Positions 25,172 through 37,900 of a stretch of 64,000 nt of DNA are shown here, in pieces. The stretch spans positions 18,560,554 to 18,624,553 of the forward strand of contig NC_092562.1 in assembly GCF_037975245.1 (NCBI RefSeq), in the 5' to 3' direction. This DNA is from Apostichopus japonicus. Its lineage: Eukaryota; Echinodermata; Holothuroidea; Aspidochirotida; Stichopodidae. The first letter of the stretch is position 1. Every line of letters begins with the position of its first letter. A program made the position numbers and the translations under genes. The notes under the pieces were generated by a model, which saw only the letters and a list, made by a program, of their open reading frames with translations, was not told where the DNA came from and made no database searches.

Positions 25172-26518
25172 GGTAACGCTATCAAAGGGCTGGATCTTTT
25201 TATTTCTTAATAATATAACGCATAGTAGAAAGGCTTATTAAGAGTTTGGTTACCTGGGAATTTAGACGATGGTTATTGACGTAAACTACGATAATTACGA
25301 TAATTTGCTATAGAAGAAGGTCATTTTTTGTGTGTTTTTATTATATTTTTGGCCTTGGTTTGTTGTATTTGCTTCATCCTTGAACCGTAACGAAATTACG
25401 GTACTCAGGCAACGCGTTTATGACTGTACGGAAGTGTAGAAAGGCCATCATTGTGATTAGTGTCACTGTCGTTTTAATGAGACAAAGATTCTTCAAGTTC
25501 AATTTCTTCATAACATTTATTGTATGAATAATGTCATGTTGAAGTTTGACCATTTGACCTTCGCCCCCCACCCACCCCACACCCACGTCTTTGTCAGCCT
25601 ACTGCCTAGAATATGCCCCTTGAACATCCCTGAACCCAGGCAACTTACAGTGGTGGCCCAGGATGTTTGTGTTTAAGTCTGTTAGCGTCACTGCAGTAAA
25701 GTAAATCAAACCCCTCAATGTCCTAAACTCTTTGAAACAACCCTTACAGCAGGATTTTATCTTTGATTTTTTTTAAAGAGTTTGTCTCTGATTTACATAG
25801 AGCTAAGACAGCCAAGTAGAACCACTCAATTCCCTGTATACTAAATAATTATCCAAACAACATTTTGTTTGATTTCACAGGTTTAAGACGGCCAATTCAA
25901 AAAATATTACTCAACTCCCATTATTAGTTCATCGCTGCTATATGGGGAGGATGCTATACTAGTTGGTCAGTTGAGCCTACAATGGCATGTTAATTCCGTT
26001 GCCATGACAAATGTGGTCATGGTAATATTTAATGTCCCCAAGTAGCTAGTTTCAGGGATGCATCGGTGATAGGGTGACCAAGAGTGGTAGGGGTAAAACG
26101 TGTCAATGTGTGTGTGTCTGTTACATCTGCCATCTAAACGACTTTCTTCAAACTTGGTAGGTAGTAACCAATGAAGGGAACTTGTTTCAAAGGTCAAAGG
26201 ATAAAGGCCAAATTAATTGAAGAGGATTTTGCCCTATATTTCCAAGGGGGAACATTGATTTTACTTGCAACCTTCACAACTAGGTGAGTCAATGTAAACG
26301 GTATAACCATTGCAACAATGTCCTGCAGACGGCTTTACCTTTCTATATTATTGTTGATTTAACCTTGTAAGGTGATTCAGTTGAAATGCTTGCTTCGTTA
26401 TCAATGTTTTCTTCAATATATGCTACATGTTTGTAAAATTTATTATTTTCCTCATGCAGTGGATCAATAAATTGCTCAGTCATATAACTGACAGCGTATT
26501 ATGCATGTATATATATAT
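25172..26518. other. Upstream intergenic DNA, no gene seen
   Basis: No coding exon recognised. Small frames at 25013-25210, 25374-25586 and 25967-26197 overlap the promoter or have no motif. Confidence 0.4.
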
Positions 26519-26965
26519 TTTTTCACTGTTCTTGATTTTCCAACTCATTACGATTTTCATTTATATATATATATATTCATTTGCCTTTGTCGTTTACCTC
26601 CATTTCATTAACATAAAGTATGTTCAAAGTAACTCTTTCGAGACCCGGCTTTAGGAATCACAAATGATTTTCGAGTTGATTAGCATCATGTTTGATCTCT
26701 AGAGTAAGGCAAAATATGTCACAAAAAACAGAACTAGTATTGTTCGATACAGGTGACAAAGGCCTACAGTGGAATTACGACCTTCCTTACCGGTTTAGAA
26801 CTTCTGGACATACAATCAGCGTACATGGCCTAGTTGGTTAGGGTGTCCACGTACAAAGCGGGAGGCCCGGGTTCGAATCCCGGCGGAGGCTGGAAGTTTT
26901 TTCACTGTTCTTGATTTTCCAACTCATTACGATTTTCATATTCATATATATATATATATATATAA
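26519..26965 (+). repeat. Tandem tRNA-headed repeat (family A), about 1.2 units
   Basis: The tract TTCACTGTTCTTGATTTTCC occurs at about 26521 and 26901, a period of about 380 bp. Between them are a body shared with 60284-60835 and a tRNA-like head at 26821-26893. A TA run ends each unit. Confidence 0.8.
26821..26893 (+). mobile_element. tRNA-like SINE head
   Basis: A-box-like TGGCCTAGTTGG (from 26826) and B-box GGTTCGAATCC (from 26870) at tRNA spacing. The would-be acceptor arms do not pair and the sequence runs into a repeat tail, so this is a tRNA-derived SINE promoter rather than a working tRNA gene. Confidence 0.75.
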
Positions 26966-27237
26966 TTTGGAGAAATGCTTCAGAAAGCCAGATTTACTAC
27001 TGTGAATAATATTATATGATTAAAAAAATAAAAACCTATATTGGACGACGAATCATCTTAACCGAAATATCCCATTAACGTTTACAGCTAAATAACCTTC
27101 ATGCGCTAGTGAGAAAATATTTAATTTTTTTTTTTAAATAATCGATTGCAACAAATCTTATTTTTGGTACTAATTCAGACAACTGGCAAGCATCCATTTA
27201 TCCCCTACCCGCCCCCCCCCCACACATACATAAGAAA

Positions 27238-27640
27238 TGTATAACCTTGTCGCTGACGTAAGTAAATGACAAAAGAACGGATCTCTTTTACCGTTTATTT
27301 TCAAAATTTTACAGGGGTAGTTAAACTTTTCGTGACGCAAGGTCAGTACCTGGGACCTAAAACAAAAAGTTATCGTAAATCTAATAATAGCCGAGTTAGT
27401 ATAAAAAAAGATTAAATTTAATGCCTTACTGCTTTTAAGCAATTTATAACCTTGTCACTGACGTAGGTTATTGACAAAAGAACGGATCTCTTTTACCGTT
27501 TATTTTTAATATTTTACAGGGGTAGTTTAACTTTTCGTGACGCAAAGTTAGTACCTGGGACCCAAAACAAAAAGTTATCGAAAATCTAATAATAGCCGAG
27601 ATGGTATTAAAAAAAAAAGTTAAAACAATTTCCTATACCG
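27238..27640 (-). promoter_or_regulatory. Two tandem copies of the BRICHOS CRE module
   Basis: Two copies of about 205 bp (about 27238-27442 and 27443-27640) each contain CTGACGTA (sites at 27254 and 27459), followed by a TGACAAAAGAACGGATC tract, a TTTTACAGGGGTAG tract and a GTACCTGGGACC tract. The same order of landmarks lies upstream of the second gene (39471-39590) and, in part, at the first gene's promoter (25165-25205). They may be distal enhancers or dead promoter duplicates of the first gene. Confidence 0.65.
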
Positions 27641-29344
27641 TTCAATGCTACGTATTCCATGCTAGAATACGAACGAGTATGGACTCACAATAAACACACG
27701 TCTGTTTAAAACATATATATCTCATTTATCCACAGTGGTACGAAATAAGCATGTTTAATGACATATGCATGTTATTGAAGCCTTGTAATCAAAGTACGAG
27801 TAACCAGATGGTTGTAACTTCAAGTACGCGTAACCATAAGCCGCCGCACACAATATAAGACAGAGCCCGACGCAACTCAATTCGACCCGGTCGTAAAATA
27901 TTTAGTCGTGATGACTTATAGTATAGAATATTGGTGCCATACCACAATTATAGTAGTGTACGTCCGCCTGAATATAGTCCTAAATTGACATACTGTAGTT
28001 ACTTCTTAAATTGAGGGCACTTTCTGATTCATCATCATTGTTTTTAATGCTTGGATGTTGAAGAGGATGAACAAACTACTGATGGTCTTAAAATCTGGAG
28101 GATTGAAGGTGATGTATCGCATTTTAGGAAATCCTGGGTGATAGAAGCGAGAGCTGTCAGATGGGTTGGGGCAACTTTGCTAACCGTTGACCTCTTCTGG
28201 CTCAAGATCTGAACGGTCATCATGGTTGCAAAAATTGTATGTGTTGTAAAAGCCGAAGCTATCAGCTATCATATGGTGAGTTGAAAACTCTGATCTATGC
28301 TCTAGCGGCCTAGTCGGAAAGTGATGAATTTGCGTCGGTTTGTGATCAGTCGTATAGTGTACGGTGGGCCGTTTAAGATGATAACACAAGTACTGTGACT
28401 TGCATTGACAGCAATATATCACGTTGCACCTTGTACAAATTATGATGCCAAAATGCCATATTAAACTGATGTCATAATTCTAATTTTAACTTTCGTCTCG
28501 ATTGACTGAACATTAAAAGCTACCTCGGTACCGCATTCGTATTTTTTTCACTAACTTTTAAGTCATTGTGTGGCTAATACCACGGCTTGAAGTTTTTTTT
28601 ATAGCGTTATTAACGATGATAAGTTCAGGTTGCTTAATTGTACACAGGCAAGAATACCTGTGGGATTCTTGGTTGGCGATGATATTTAAGATGTTGTGTA
28701 AAGTACAACTTGGGTGGATTTTGTAACCTATCGTGACCCCACTGCATCAGAAAAACATGACCTAAGCTAAAATCAAATATTAATAGAATAAAATAAACTT
28801 CGATAGGCTACAAATGAAAAAAGTGTCCAGTGTGGCTTTGAAGGAAGACAAAGCTCTTAAAAGTGTGTTGCCACATATTTGCAGAGGTAACATATTTATA
28901 ATGGGAGTTGGATATTTTTGATTGACGTGGCTACTTTAACTTTTACCACAATCAGACAAAAATCCTGCTTTATGTGTAATTCTTGTAGAGTAAGATATTG
29001 AGTGTTTTCACTTGGTTACTTAAACAAAAGCATAAATCCTGAATCAAACATAAATGTTATTGCAGGATTCATGCTTCAATTCTTATACGAGAAGTGTGAT
29101 TGTTTGATTTGGCTGAATTAATCTCTAAGAAAATCAAACACCAAATCCCGGTTTTACTGTGTTATTCTTTAAGTAGGATATTGAGTGGTATGAAAAGGCT
29201 GCGTTAACTCTATCAGAGATACAAAACGACTGCGAAGCGACTATTGATATTGTGAGAGCAGAACGAATATATCCCAAAAGACACAATAGGTTTTCACAGC
29301 CGATTCACACAGAGATTACAGTAACTACTGAAAATCTTAAAGAT

Positions 29345-29507
29345 TTGTACCACAGTAAATACTGGATCGTGCTGACAAATATGTGTAATCCCAATAAATT
29401 CCAACAACTGGATTTGTTGGAACGACACATTTCCTCAGTTCTAACTGCAATCCTTGAGCACATGCTACAGAATTATAGCACGATCCAGTTTTTACTGTGG
29501 TACAAAA
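29345..29507. repeat. Inverted repeat (hairpin) of about 30-bp arms
   Basis: Arms at 29345-29373 and 29477-29507 pair around GTACCACAGTAAA..ACTGGATCGTGCT with few mismatches. Inside is a smaller inverted pair, CCAACAACTGG / TTTGTTGG. No element ends recognised. Confidence 0.7.
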
Positions 29508-31937
29508 CTGTAAGATTTACAGTAGTAACTGTGTAATTCTCTATGTGTATCGTGTGGTGTTCAACTTTTCAGACAGGTCTTTGAGTTTGTACGATGAGTC
29601 CCTCCTCAGTAAAGGTGTGAAGGCTGGTTTAACGGTCAAAGAACCAAACATAAGTCCTACTGCAGGTTTCCATTTTCAGTTCTAGGAGCGGGAGAGTATG
29701 GAAATCAACAAGAAAAAATCCTGCTTCGTGCGTATACTAAGAGCAGGATATTGAGTGGTTTATACTTTTACCCTGTTATGGCCTGGGTGAATGGGTATGC
29801 CAAGGGGGAGTAGGTGAAGGGCTTGTGGGTTACTCATGTTTAAACTTCAACATTCATACAAAAGACATTATTCCTCACAAAATTGAATTTAATAGAAGAC
29901 TCATCAAGTGTCCGAAGAATTACTTGAAAGGTCAGAAACATGCACAATCGGGACCAATATTGGTGACCCGTAAAATGTATACGTCCCATTGAGACTGCAG
30001 CTGTGTACGCTATTATAGTGTTGACCATTTCCGATAAGCGGTGAATATGATGTCCCTTCTACACTTCCCTAAATACATGAACACGTTGGTTCAGCATTCG
30101 TTTGTTTCATTAATGGGCAAAATATGAATAAAAAAGTTGAGGAGAAGTTTGCTGGGAGACGAGAACAGCAGGACCTAACACTTTGACTACTTCTGAATTT
30201 GATATTTTGGAATTTCTCACCTTGTTACAAACTACATCAAAGCTGATTATTCAAGAATATTTATAATAATTTAACATAGTCATGACCGAATTTCCAAAAC
30301 GTCAACAGCTGAAGTTATATTCGATGCAGAAGAAATTTAAAGACTTAAATTTCTGAGTGGTTTTGTCGTTTTATATATTCTTTTTGTTTTCTTTTTTATG
30401 ATTATTGTTGTTGTTTCTTTGTCCTTAGTTTGCCTGCAAAACCGACACTTGCCTTGAATAGGCTATCACTAACTGAACTCATGCAGGCTGCAGACGGAAG
30501 AAACTAACGTATGCAACACAGATCGGGAGCCTTTTCTACGTCAGTGGCCTCTGTATGGGATCTTGTTCTGTCCTTGTAAATCAACCAGAGGTGGTTGTGT
30601 GTATTGGGGGAAGGGGGTGTTACCTGCAACTGTAAATGGACAGGGGTGGGGCAATCAAAGATAGGATCTTGACCCGAGTGACAACATCTGAAGATTAGAA
30701 CGATACATTGCGACGGAGGTGAGGTATACTGCCATTGACCAGGAGTGCAAGAGCCGACAAGGGGCAAGCCTCTCTTGAGGACCCTAGGGATATTTATTGT
30801 TCTCTCCTAGTGATTTCCAAGCACAATTATATACATATATATATATGTGTTAAAAGGAGGTATTACTCTGAAATGACTTTTGTTCACCAATCAGAGCTGT
30901 GGTCATTCCTCAGGCTCAGGATCTGCTTGGAATTCTTTGATGGGGGCTTCTTCACTATCACAACATTTAGGAAATTGTGAAATGTGAAAAAAAAGTGTGG
31001 CTTGAGTATACACGGGAATTTTTAGCATATTTTATTACAAAGGGTGAATGGAATCGTGCGCAATGTGAACAGATAAAACTGTAGCTTAGATGCAAACTCA
31101 AGAAAGACATGTATAACAACAAATTTCAATGAAAATGTTTTTTTGGGGGGGAGGGGGAATGTATTACTTTAAGTAAAACCCACCACCTCTTACTATTATC
31201 AATTTCATGTTAGACCTAAACCCGCTCAATATTATCACTGATTAGGTCTTAAAGTTTCAAAATTGGGACAAACTATTTAAAATCAAAATAAAAGCATTTC
31301 GAAATGCGTAACTTACCATAAAACTGTGGTTAAAGGGTACACGAGTGCAAGACTTTGTGAGTCTTTTGTGATATTTGTGATTGATTGATGATCTAAAGTT
31401 AACTTGAGCGAACATTAATTTTTTGAAAATCCAAAACGCAAGAACTACAATAACTCATTGTTGAAGAACGTATAGTTCACAATGTGCTCCTTCTGAATAT
31501 AAGATGTGCACGGTCGAAAATTTTATGTAAGAGATGGTAAAACTAAAAGATTCCCTTTACCAATTTTTATTGAGGCTTTTCTTCTTTACATTTCACAGCC
31601 TAACATAATAGTTTTAAGACTTAAAACAACACCTCTTTCATTGCTATACACTGTATATGCTAGGCGTAATAGAGTCACTCTAGCAGAGGACATGTTCATA
31701 TATGTCCTCATATGAAAATAAAAACAGAAAGAGAATGAAGTAAATGTATCATATTCCATCTTATTAGTTACCACCGTTTCAAGATGTATGAATTATCATA
31801 TGTGTTAATCTTATGTGAGTCGAAATTCAAGTTTTAGAAATGTTGGCTGGTTAGGTGACAAGAAATACAAAATGTTCCTTTAAAGTAGCTAATGTGAGTA
31901 ATTTATCTTAACCACTCTTAAATGCTGATATAACTTA

Positions 31938-31943
31938 TTTAAT
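31938..31943 (-). terminator. Candidate poly(A) signal (ATTAAA) of second BRICHOS gene
   Basis: ATTAAA on the minus strand, about 30 bases past the stop at 31975. It is a common variant of AATAAA; I saw no canonical signal closer. Confidence 0.3.
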
Positions 31944-31974
31944 CGAAATATATCTGGATGTTTTAGTCGCGAGA

Positions 31975-34900
31975 CTAACGACCGAACGAAATGCTAATAC
32001 AGATTTTGATCCGTATTCTAAAGTGCATTTTTCGTTTCACCAATCCGCTCTCTTGTGGTGTCAACCAATACGAATCGCCGTTGGAACACTGGCTTGACAC
32101 AGCAGGGCTGTTAGTCAACTTGATGTAACCCGCAGGGATGAGATCTGATTGGCTAAAGACGATGACGTCAACGGTTTCATCAACTGGCACCTACAGGAGA
32201 CATAGAGAACACGTTAAATGTCGTTGAGAATTAATCATCAGAAAAATACATAAAAATCGAAGTACATCCCTGGTGGAAATTCCAGTTGAACTGGGTTCAA
32301 CTGGAATTTTCTATACGGAAATTGACCCAAATTTGAACTAGGTTGAAATGGGTGAACTGGGGTTCCCAACTGGTTCAACTATGTTTTACTGGGTCCAACT
32401 GGTTCAACTATGTTTTACTGGGTCCAACTGGTTCAACTATGTTTTACTGGGTCCAACAGGTTCAAATATGTTTACTGGGTCCAGCTGGTTCAACTATGTT
32501 TTACTGGGTCCAACTGGTTGAACTATGTTTTACTGGGTCAACTATGTTTTGCTGGGTCCAACTGGGTCAACAATCTACACAATATAACACCACATTATAA
32601 GAAGTTTTCATTCTTTTACAGTAGACCTACTGTATGTAAGGGTGTTAGCCACTGAAAATAAATGTTTGTTCTTGATCAGAGAACTCTGGGTTTGGTGTGA
32701 TGACCAAACACAGAGCAAGACACATCAAAAAAATGGAGAATTCAACTGGATTGGATCAAAAGAAATTATAATTATGAATAACAAACAATGTACAGCTGAT
32801 CTGGGCCCAGTCAAAGAATTAAATGAAACAACTTACAGTCGTGAGGTGCGCACCCAAAATATAAAGAAATACGCTTAATTTAAAGTCTGTTCTGGTGAGT
32901 TGGCCTGCTGGTGACATCAAGTATTCTACGACCTCAGATCTTCCACGACATCATATATACTACGACATCAGTATAGTTGAACCCAATAAATGGTATTATG
33001 AATGTCCGATCCCAACAAAATAGTATCCTTTAATTTATATGAAATATTGTTCCAGGGTATCCTTACAGTAAAATATTGTCAATATCCTTTGTAGTAAAAT
33101 AATGTCCTTTATACTGTAAGTGATGGTGTCATGGAATATCCTTTATTGTAAAGTAATATCCTTTATAGTAAATAATATCCTTTATAATAAATAGTGGTCC
33201 AGACTGTCAGTTGAATATCACAACTTCCATAAAAAGTAAGGTCTACAGTAACTTGAACTATGTAAATTAAGGTTTAAAACAAACTGTTCTGCTTTTAAAC
33301 TATCTTTCTCTTCTTTTACAACTGCCTTGCTCAGATACTCATAGCCAACTGCCTAACTCCCTATGTTCAGTGTAGGGCATCTTCACATTTGTAGCATATA
33401 TGTGTATGCTGTACACTTCACTAATGACTTTTGCAAAGCAAAATATGTTGTAATGCCAATAGGACACCTCATGTTTGGAACAACAGTCAAGGCAATTGCG
33501 TAAATTTTGAAATTGCTATTATGTTTGCTAAAATCATGCGGCTAAATATAGGTGTTAACTTGAGTATAACTAGGTTAGGCCCCTATAAGCTAGGCAACTA
33601 TAACGTTAGGATATGTCTAACGTTAGTAAATGTAGCATGTGGTATACCTAGTAGGGAACCGGTTTGTTAGGCCTAGCCTATACTATAGTCCTAGGCCACT
33701 ATATGTAAAGTTTCTGTTCAATTCAAATATTTATGATAAAGAGCACGTTTACAATCAATTATAATGTTACAAGTATGTGTCAATAATATAAAGATACTGC
33801 AAGATCACAAAGGAGGGAACTTAGCCGCGGTAATAATTTGAAATTGTTGGAAAAATCGGTTACAAATGCGATTATTCTGCGAAGCTTCTGTTGGCGTATG
33901 TGGTTTGCGGATTCGGAATTTATAAATTTAGCGCTAACGCAAGACAAATGTCGAAGTTCAAATTTAGTCGGATCATACTATTTTGCACTAGGAAGGCATT
34001 TTGCCTACCAATTATTCATATCAACGAACAAAGTATAACATAATTTTTTTCAAATTTATTATATAGTAAATATTTCATATTTTTAATCATTGCGGTACAA
34101 AAATGTAATCGTTTAATCATAACTGTGATAAATATGACAAAGATTTATTTTACACCCCTCATAAGTTGGCTAATTTAGCATTTTCAATATATTACGATAC
34201 GGTTACTGCTTACGACTTACATTATAATATTCTCGATAATTACGCCTAAAATAAAAGCAGTCAACATAGTCCAAACCCAGTTGGGCCAGTGTGAAACCTA
34301 GTTCAACCCCAACAGGGCAAGTTCACCAGTAAACATAGTTCAAACCCAGTTGGGCTTGTGCAAACCAGTGAATAAAACCTAGTTAAACCCCAGCTGGGTC
34401 AGTTCATCAGCCAATAGTCCAAACCCAGTTGGGCCAGTGCAAAACCAATGAAACCTAGTTCAACCCCAACAGGGCAAGTTCACCAGTCAACATAGTTCAA
34501 ACCCAGTTGGGCTAGTGCAAAAACCAGTGAAACCTAGTTGAAGCCCAACTGGATCAGTTCAAACATAGTTCAAACTCAGTTGGGCCTGAACAAACCCAGT
34601 TGAACATTGTGTAAACCCTGTTGAAACTAGCTTATGTACAGCATAGCCCAGTTGTAACCCAGTAAGACCCAGTTAAACACAGTTATAAACAAGTTAAACA
34701 TAGTAGGCCCTAGTAGAACCTAGTTGGTTTTTTTAATGGGTTCTACTGGAATTTCTACCAGGGATTGTTTAAACACATTCTTAGATATACGCGTCACACT
34801 TGGCCGAAAGGAATTGTTTTTTTCATTTTGATGCGATTGGTTGAAGATATAAGCGTATTTTGTCGCAAATTTCTGATAACGTTATGCTTCTGTTCTTTTC

Positions 34901-37900
34901 TCTCTGCTTTGCTACGTTGTTTCACTCACCAGGTCTGATCCGGGTTGTATTTCTTGGAAGTAGAAGGGAGGAACGTTATCCATATCTTCCATTCCCATGT
35001 CAGGAATTTCTTGCAATCGGGTAAAGTAGCAGGTCGAAGAAGTCTGGTTTTTAATCATCACAATTTCCTGAAATATAAAATAATTCATAAAATGTCATTT
35101 AAAGTATGAAGCAGATGGGTGACGAGTAAATACAATAAAATGCACTTTCAATTGGTGCTGAGTAAATAGTATGATAGCCTGTTATCGCCGTACAGAAAAT
35201 GGAACTTTCTTATTATATATGGCTGGTTTACCAAAATTCAATAACCATCCGCTTAGAAGAGGTTTGAGCATGTGCATCCGGTACGAAGAGTACAAGATTC
35301 AACACACTAAGAAGTACAATCATTATTTCTGTCAGCGTCCTCCCTGCCCCCCCCCCCAAAAAAAAATCATCCCACCCTATATACCCCTAAATAACGAAAT
35401 TAACCATGTTCTGCTGTCAAATAATTCGCCTCTTCTGTTATAATATGTTGAAGTATGGCTTGTCCATTTCTCCCCATCCGAGCTTCAGTTATTGCTTTGG
35501 GGAGGTTGGAAGGGTAGAGTGTTGTTTTAAGACCAAGGTAAACTTGCTCTTCATAAATGGGCTTACCCTTCCATGATCAAAGATGGCCACAAAACCATCG
35601 CCGATACTTTTAATGGTGAGAACGTCACCCTCGGCCGTCATGACTTCGTGATGTTGCACGCCATCACCAATCTCGTAGGATACACTCTACAAAGAATTAA
35701 ATTCACCATTTGACAACTATCTGTATAATGTTGCGTTGAAGTAGTTTTTAGGAATCAAATGACTAAAATCGAATCATCATAACTACTGTGACATTTACAA
35801 CTAACAAAATTAGTCTTCCAGGGTAGAAATATCCAAGTTTAAAAGTTCCTTAAGCCATGTTTGTCCATTACGTGAATAAACTTTGTTTGTATTTCTGCGA
35901 TAAAAACGCGAAAATAGTTTTAAACATGTTCTCAGTCGTGTGGTATGCAAATGTATTGAAGGATTAACACTTTTGCTTCTTAGTACTTTTACATTAGATC
36001 TGTTAATTACTTTAGAACGACTTATTGCACAAAAAGCAATGATAGTAACCTGTTATAACTCATTTAATTTCAGGTTTTATTTATTGAGCAACGAATCCTT
36101 AAAGATTTCAGATCCATTATGATATAAGTAGCTGAATAACTTGCAGCTTACATGAAGCGGCCGAATTTTCCAGGTCCGCATAACAATTCAAATATCAATG
36201 GGAAACTATTAGACTTGTGATCTTAAGTAACAGACAAACTCGTCTCATCTAAACTGCACTCATCTAAACTGCATCATTATATCGCCTGGAAGGGTAATTA
36301 TCTTACGTAGCTAAACAGCCTCTTGTTCATATGGGAAAAGCCGAATTGCTTACAACTCACACTTCACGTCGAATGGCTATCCAATTTAAAGTGTAAGCTC
36401 GCGTTGGGTTTGTTCTCTTACAATTTCTGGTGTGTTCCTGGTATGAACTGGAAATAATTATTCAGTGCCCACTAAAACTATAAGATAACATCAACTATAT
36501 GACAACCATTATCGCTTCAGCTTGTACTTACCCGAGTAATGACGATCGGATCTTTCGCTTCGACTTCGCTTGATAAGTTGTTTACAATCGTTGCTTCTGG
36601 GGCTGACAACAACATGAAAAGTACACCAAAGAATCCTACCAGGATGGTCACAACAATGACTGATATGGCCACCACGTACAGCGTGGTCTTATCCTTACCC
36701 TATCGGATCAAGAAATATTAGATCAAATTAACAGTTCAGATGGGAAAAAGTTAGTATTTGACAAAGTGACTAACGGAGATATGAAATATTGACAAGCCCT
36801 GCAGAAGATTTCTTGAGTATTGCAATATTGTAGTGCGAGTCACAAGTCATAGAAAGTTGCATAATGTATGACGTAATATCAGTTTACCCGTTTCCAACCC
36901 GGCAAAATGCAGGGAAAGACATCAAAGAAACATATTTTAAAAGCACATATAAAACTGCTAACTTCATTTCGTTAGCAAACCCACCACGATTAATTTCTCC
37001 ACTGGCGTTTGCAACGTTTAAAATATAACATCTCCCAAATAAAGTACAGTTTTTTATAGCTGTTGGCGTCGTTGCTCAAGAATTATGGATCGCCAAAAGG
37101 GTAAATGCTGTCGAAGATGACAGCTATCTTGATTAAGATGACCACTTTCTTGATGATAGAGAGAACTATTTCGTGTGTGACGGCTATTACTCTCACGACT
37201 ATGTCCATTTATTTGATGATGACGACAACCTTTTGGAAAATGTTGGCCACAGTGTCATCACTTAGATAATTGTTAACTTGAACTCAAATTTCCAGATAAT
37301 AGTATGCAATTCGAATACTGTGCAAATGTAAGGTACATTCACGTTTGAAAATTTGGAAACTGAGTCTAATGTATTTTCGAATGAATATGAATTGATATAA
37401 ATTAATAGTATCGATGTTAATTTACTTTCAAATCGCAGAATGCGAGTTGTGAAATATTGAGGCAATATCACTTGTATGCTTTAGGTATAAGGTTACGAGT
37501 AACTATATTCAATAATGTCTCAAAATCGAACGAAGAATTGAAGATGTTTCAATGAATGAAATATTGTTGGTAATAAACAATGTAATATTTCTGTCTGGTT
37601 AGAATTATGTTATATTTCATAAACAGACCGTTAAAAGTAAAAAGGTATCAATTGATCATGTTAATCATACGAATTTCAATTAATTCATGCATTTGTCCAT
37701 TCACTGGGGTGCAGAACGTAGGACAAATAAAAAAGGATACATCTTCACAATTGATTAAATATAACACTAAGAGCACATGGCCACGATGCAGGATACACGA
37801 TCATTTAAGACAAGTTCCGTCAAAATACTGGTTACTGAGCCGATGAATACCTTTGCACCAGAGAGTTTCGAGTTTGTATACACATGGTCGTAAAGATCAG

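Larger units (their letters stand above)
27641..31974. other. Intergenic between the BRICHOS genes
   Basis: No recognised gene. A hairpin lies at 29345-29507. Several copies of a tract like GGATATTGAGTGG or GCATAAATCCTG occur between 28.96 and 29.76 kb. A minus-strand frame at 28180-28422 (80 codons) is followed, after its stop, by about 50 more open codons. It has no known domain and no convincing splice sites, so I do not call it a gene. Confidence 0.4.

Noticed and set aside
26821-26893. A functional tRNA gene
   Set aside because: A and B boxes are present, but the acceptor stem does not pair and the same head occurs in a repeated SINE-like context at 60571-60644.
28180-28422. 80-codon minus-strand frame as an extra exon between the BRICHOS genes
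   Set aside because: No domain, no convincing acceptor/donor and no paralogue in the cluster.
32188-32190. GTG at the start of the exon-5 frame as a translation start
   Set aside because: It directly follows the splice acceptor and continues the reading frame from exon 4, so it is an internal Val codon.
32343-32655. Overlapping open frames encoding a YWVQL-type repeat protein
   Set aside because: They are read-through of a stop-free 29-bp minisatellite inside an intronic transposon.
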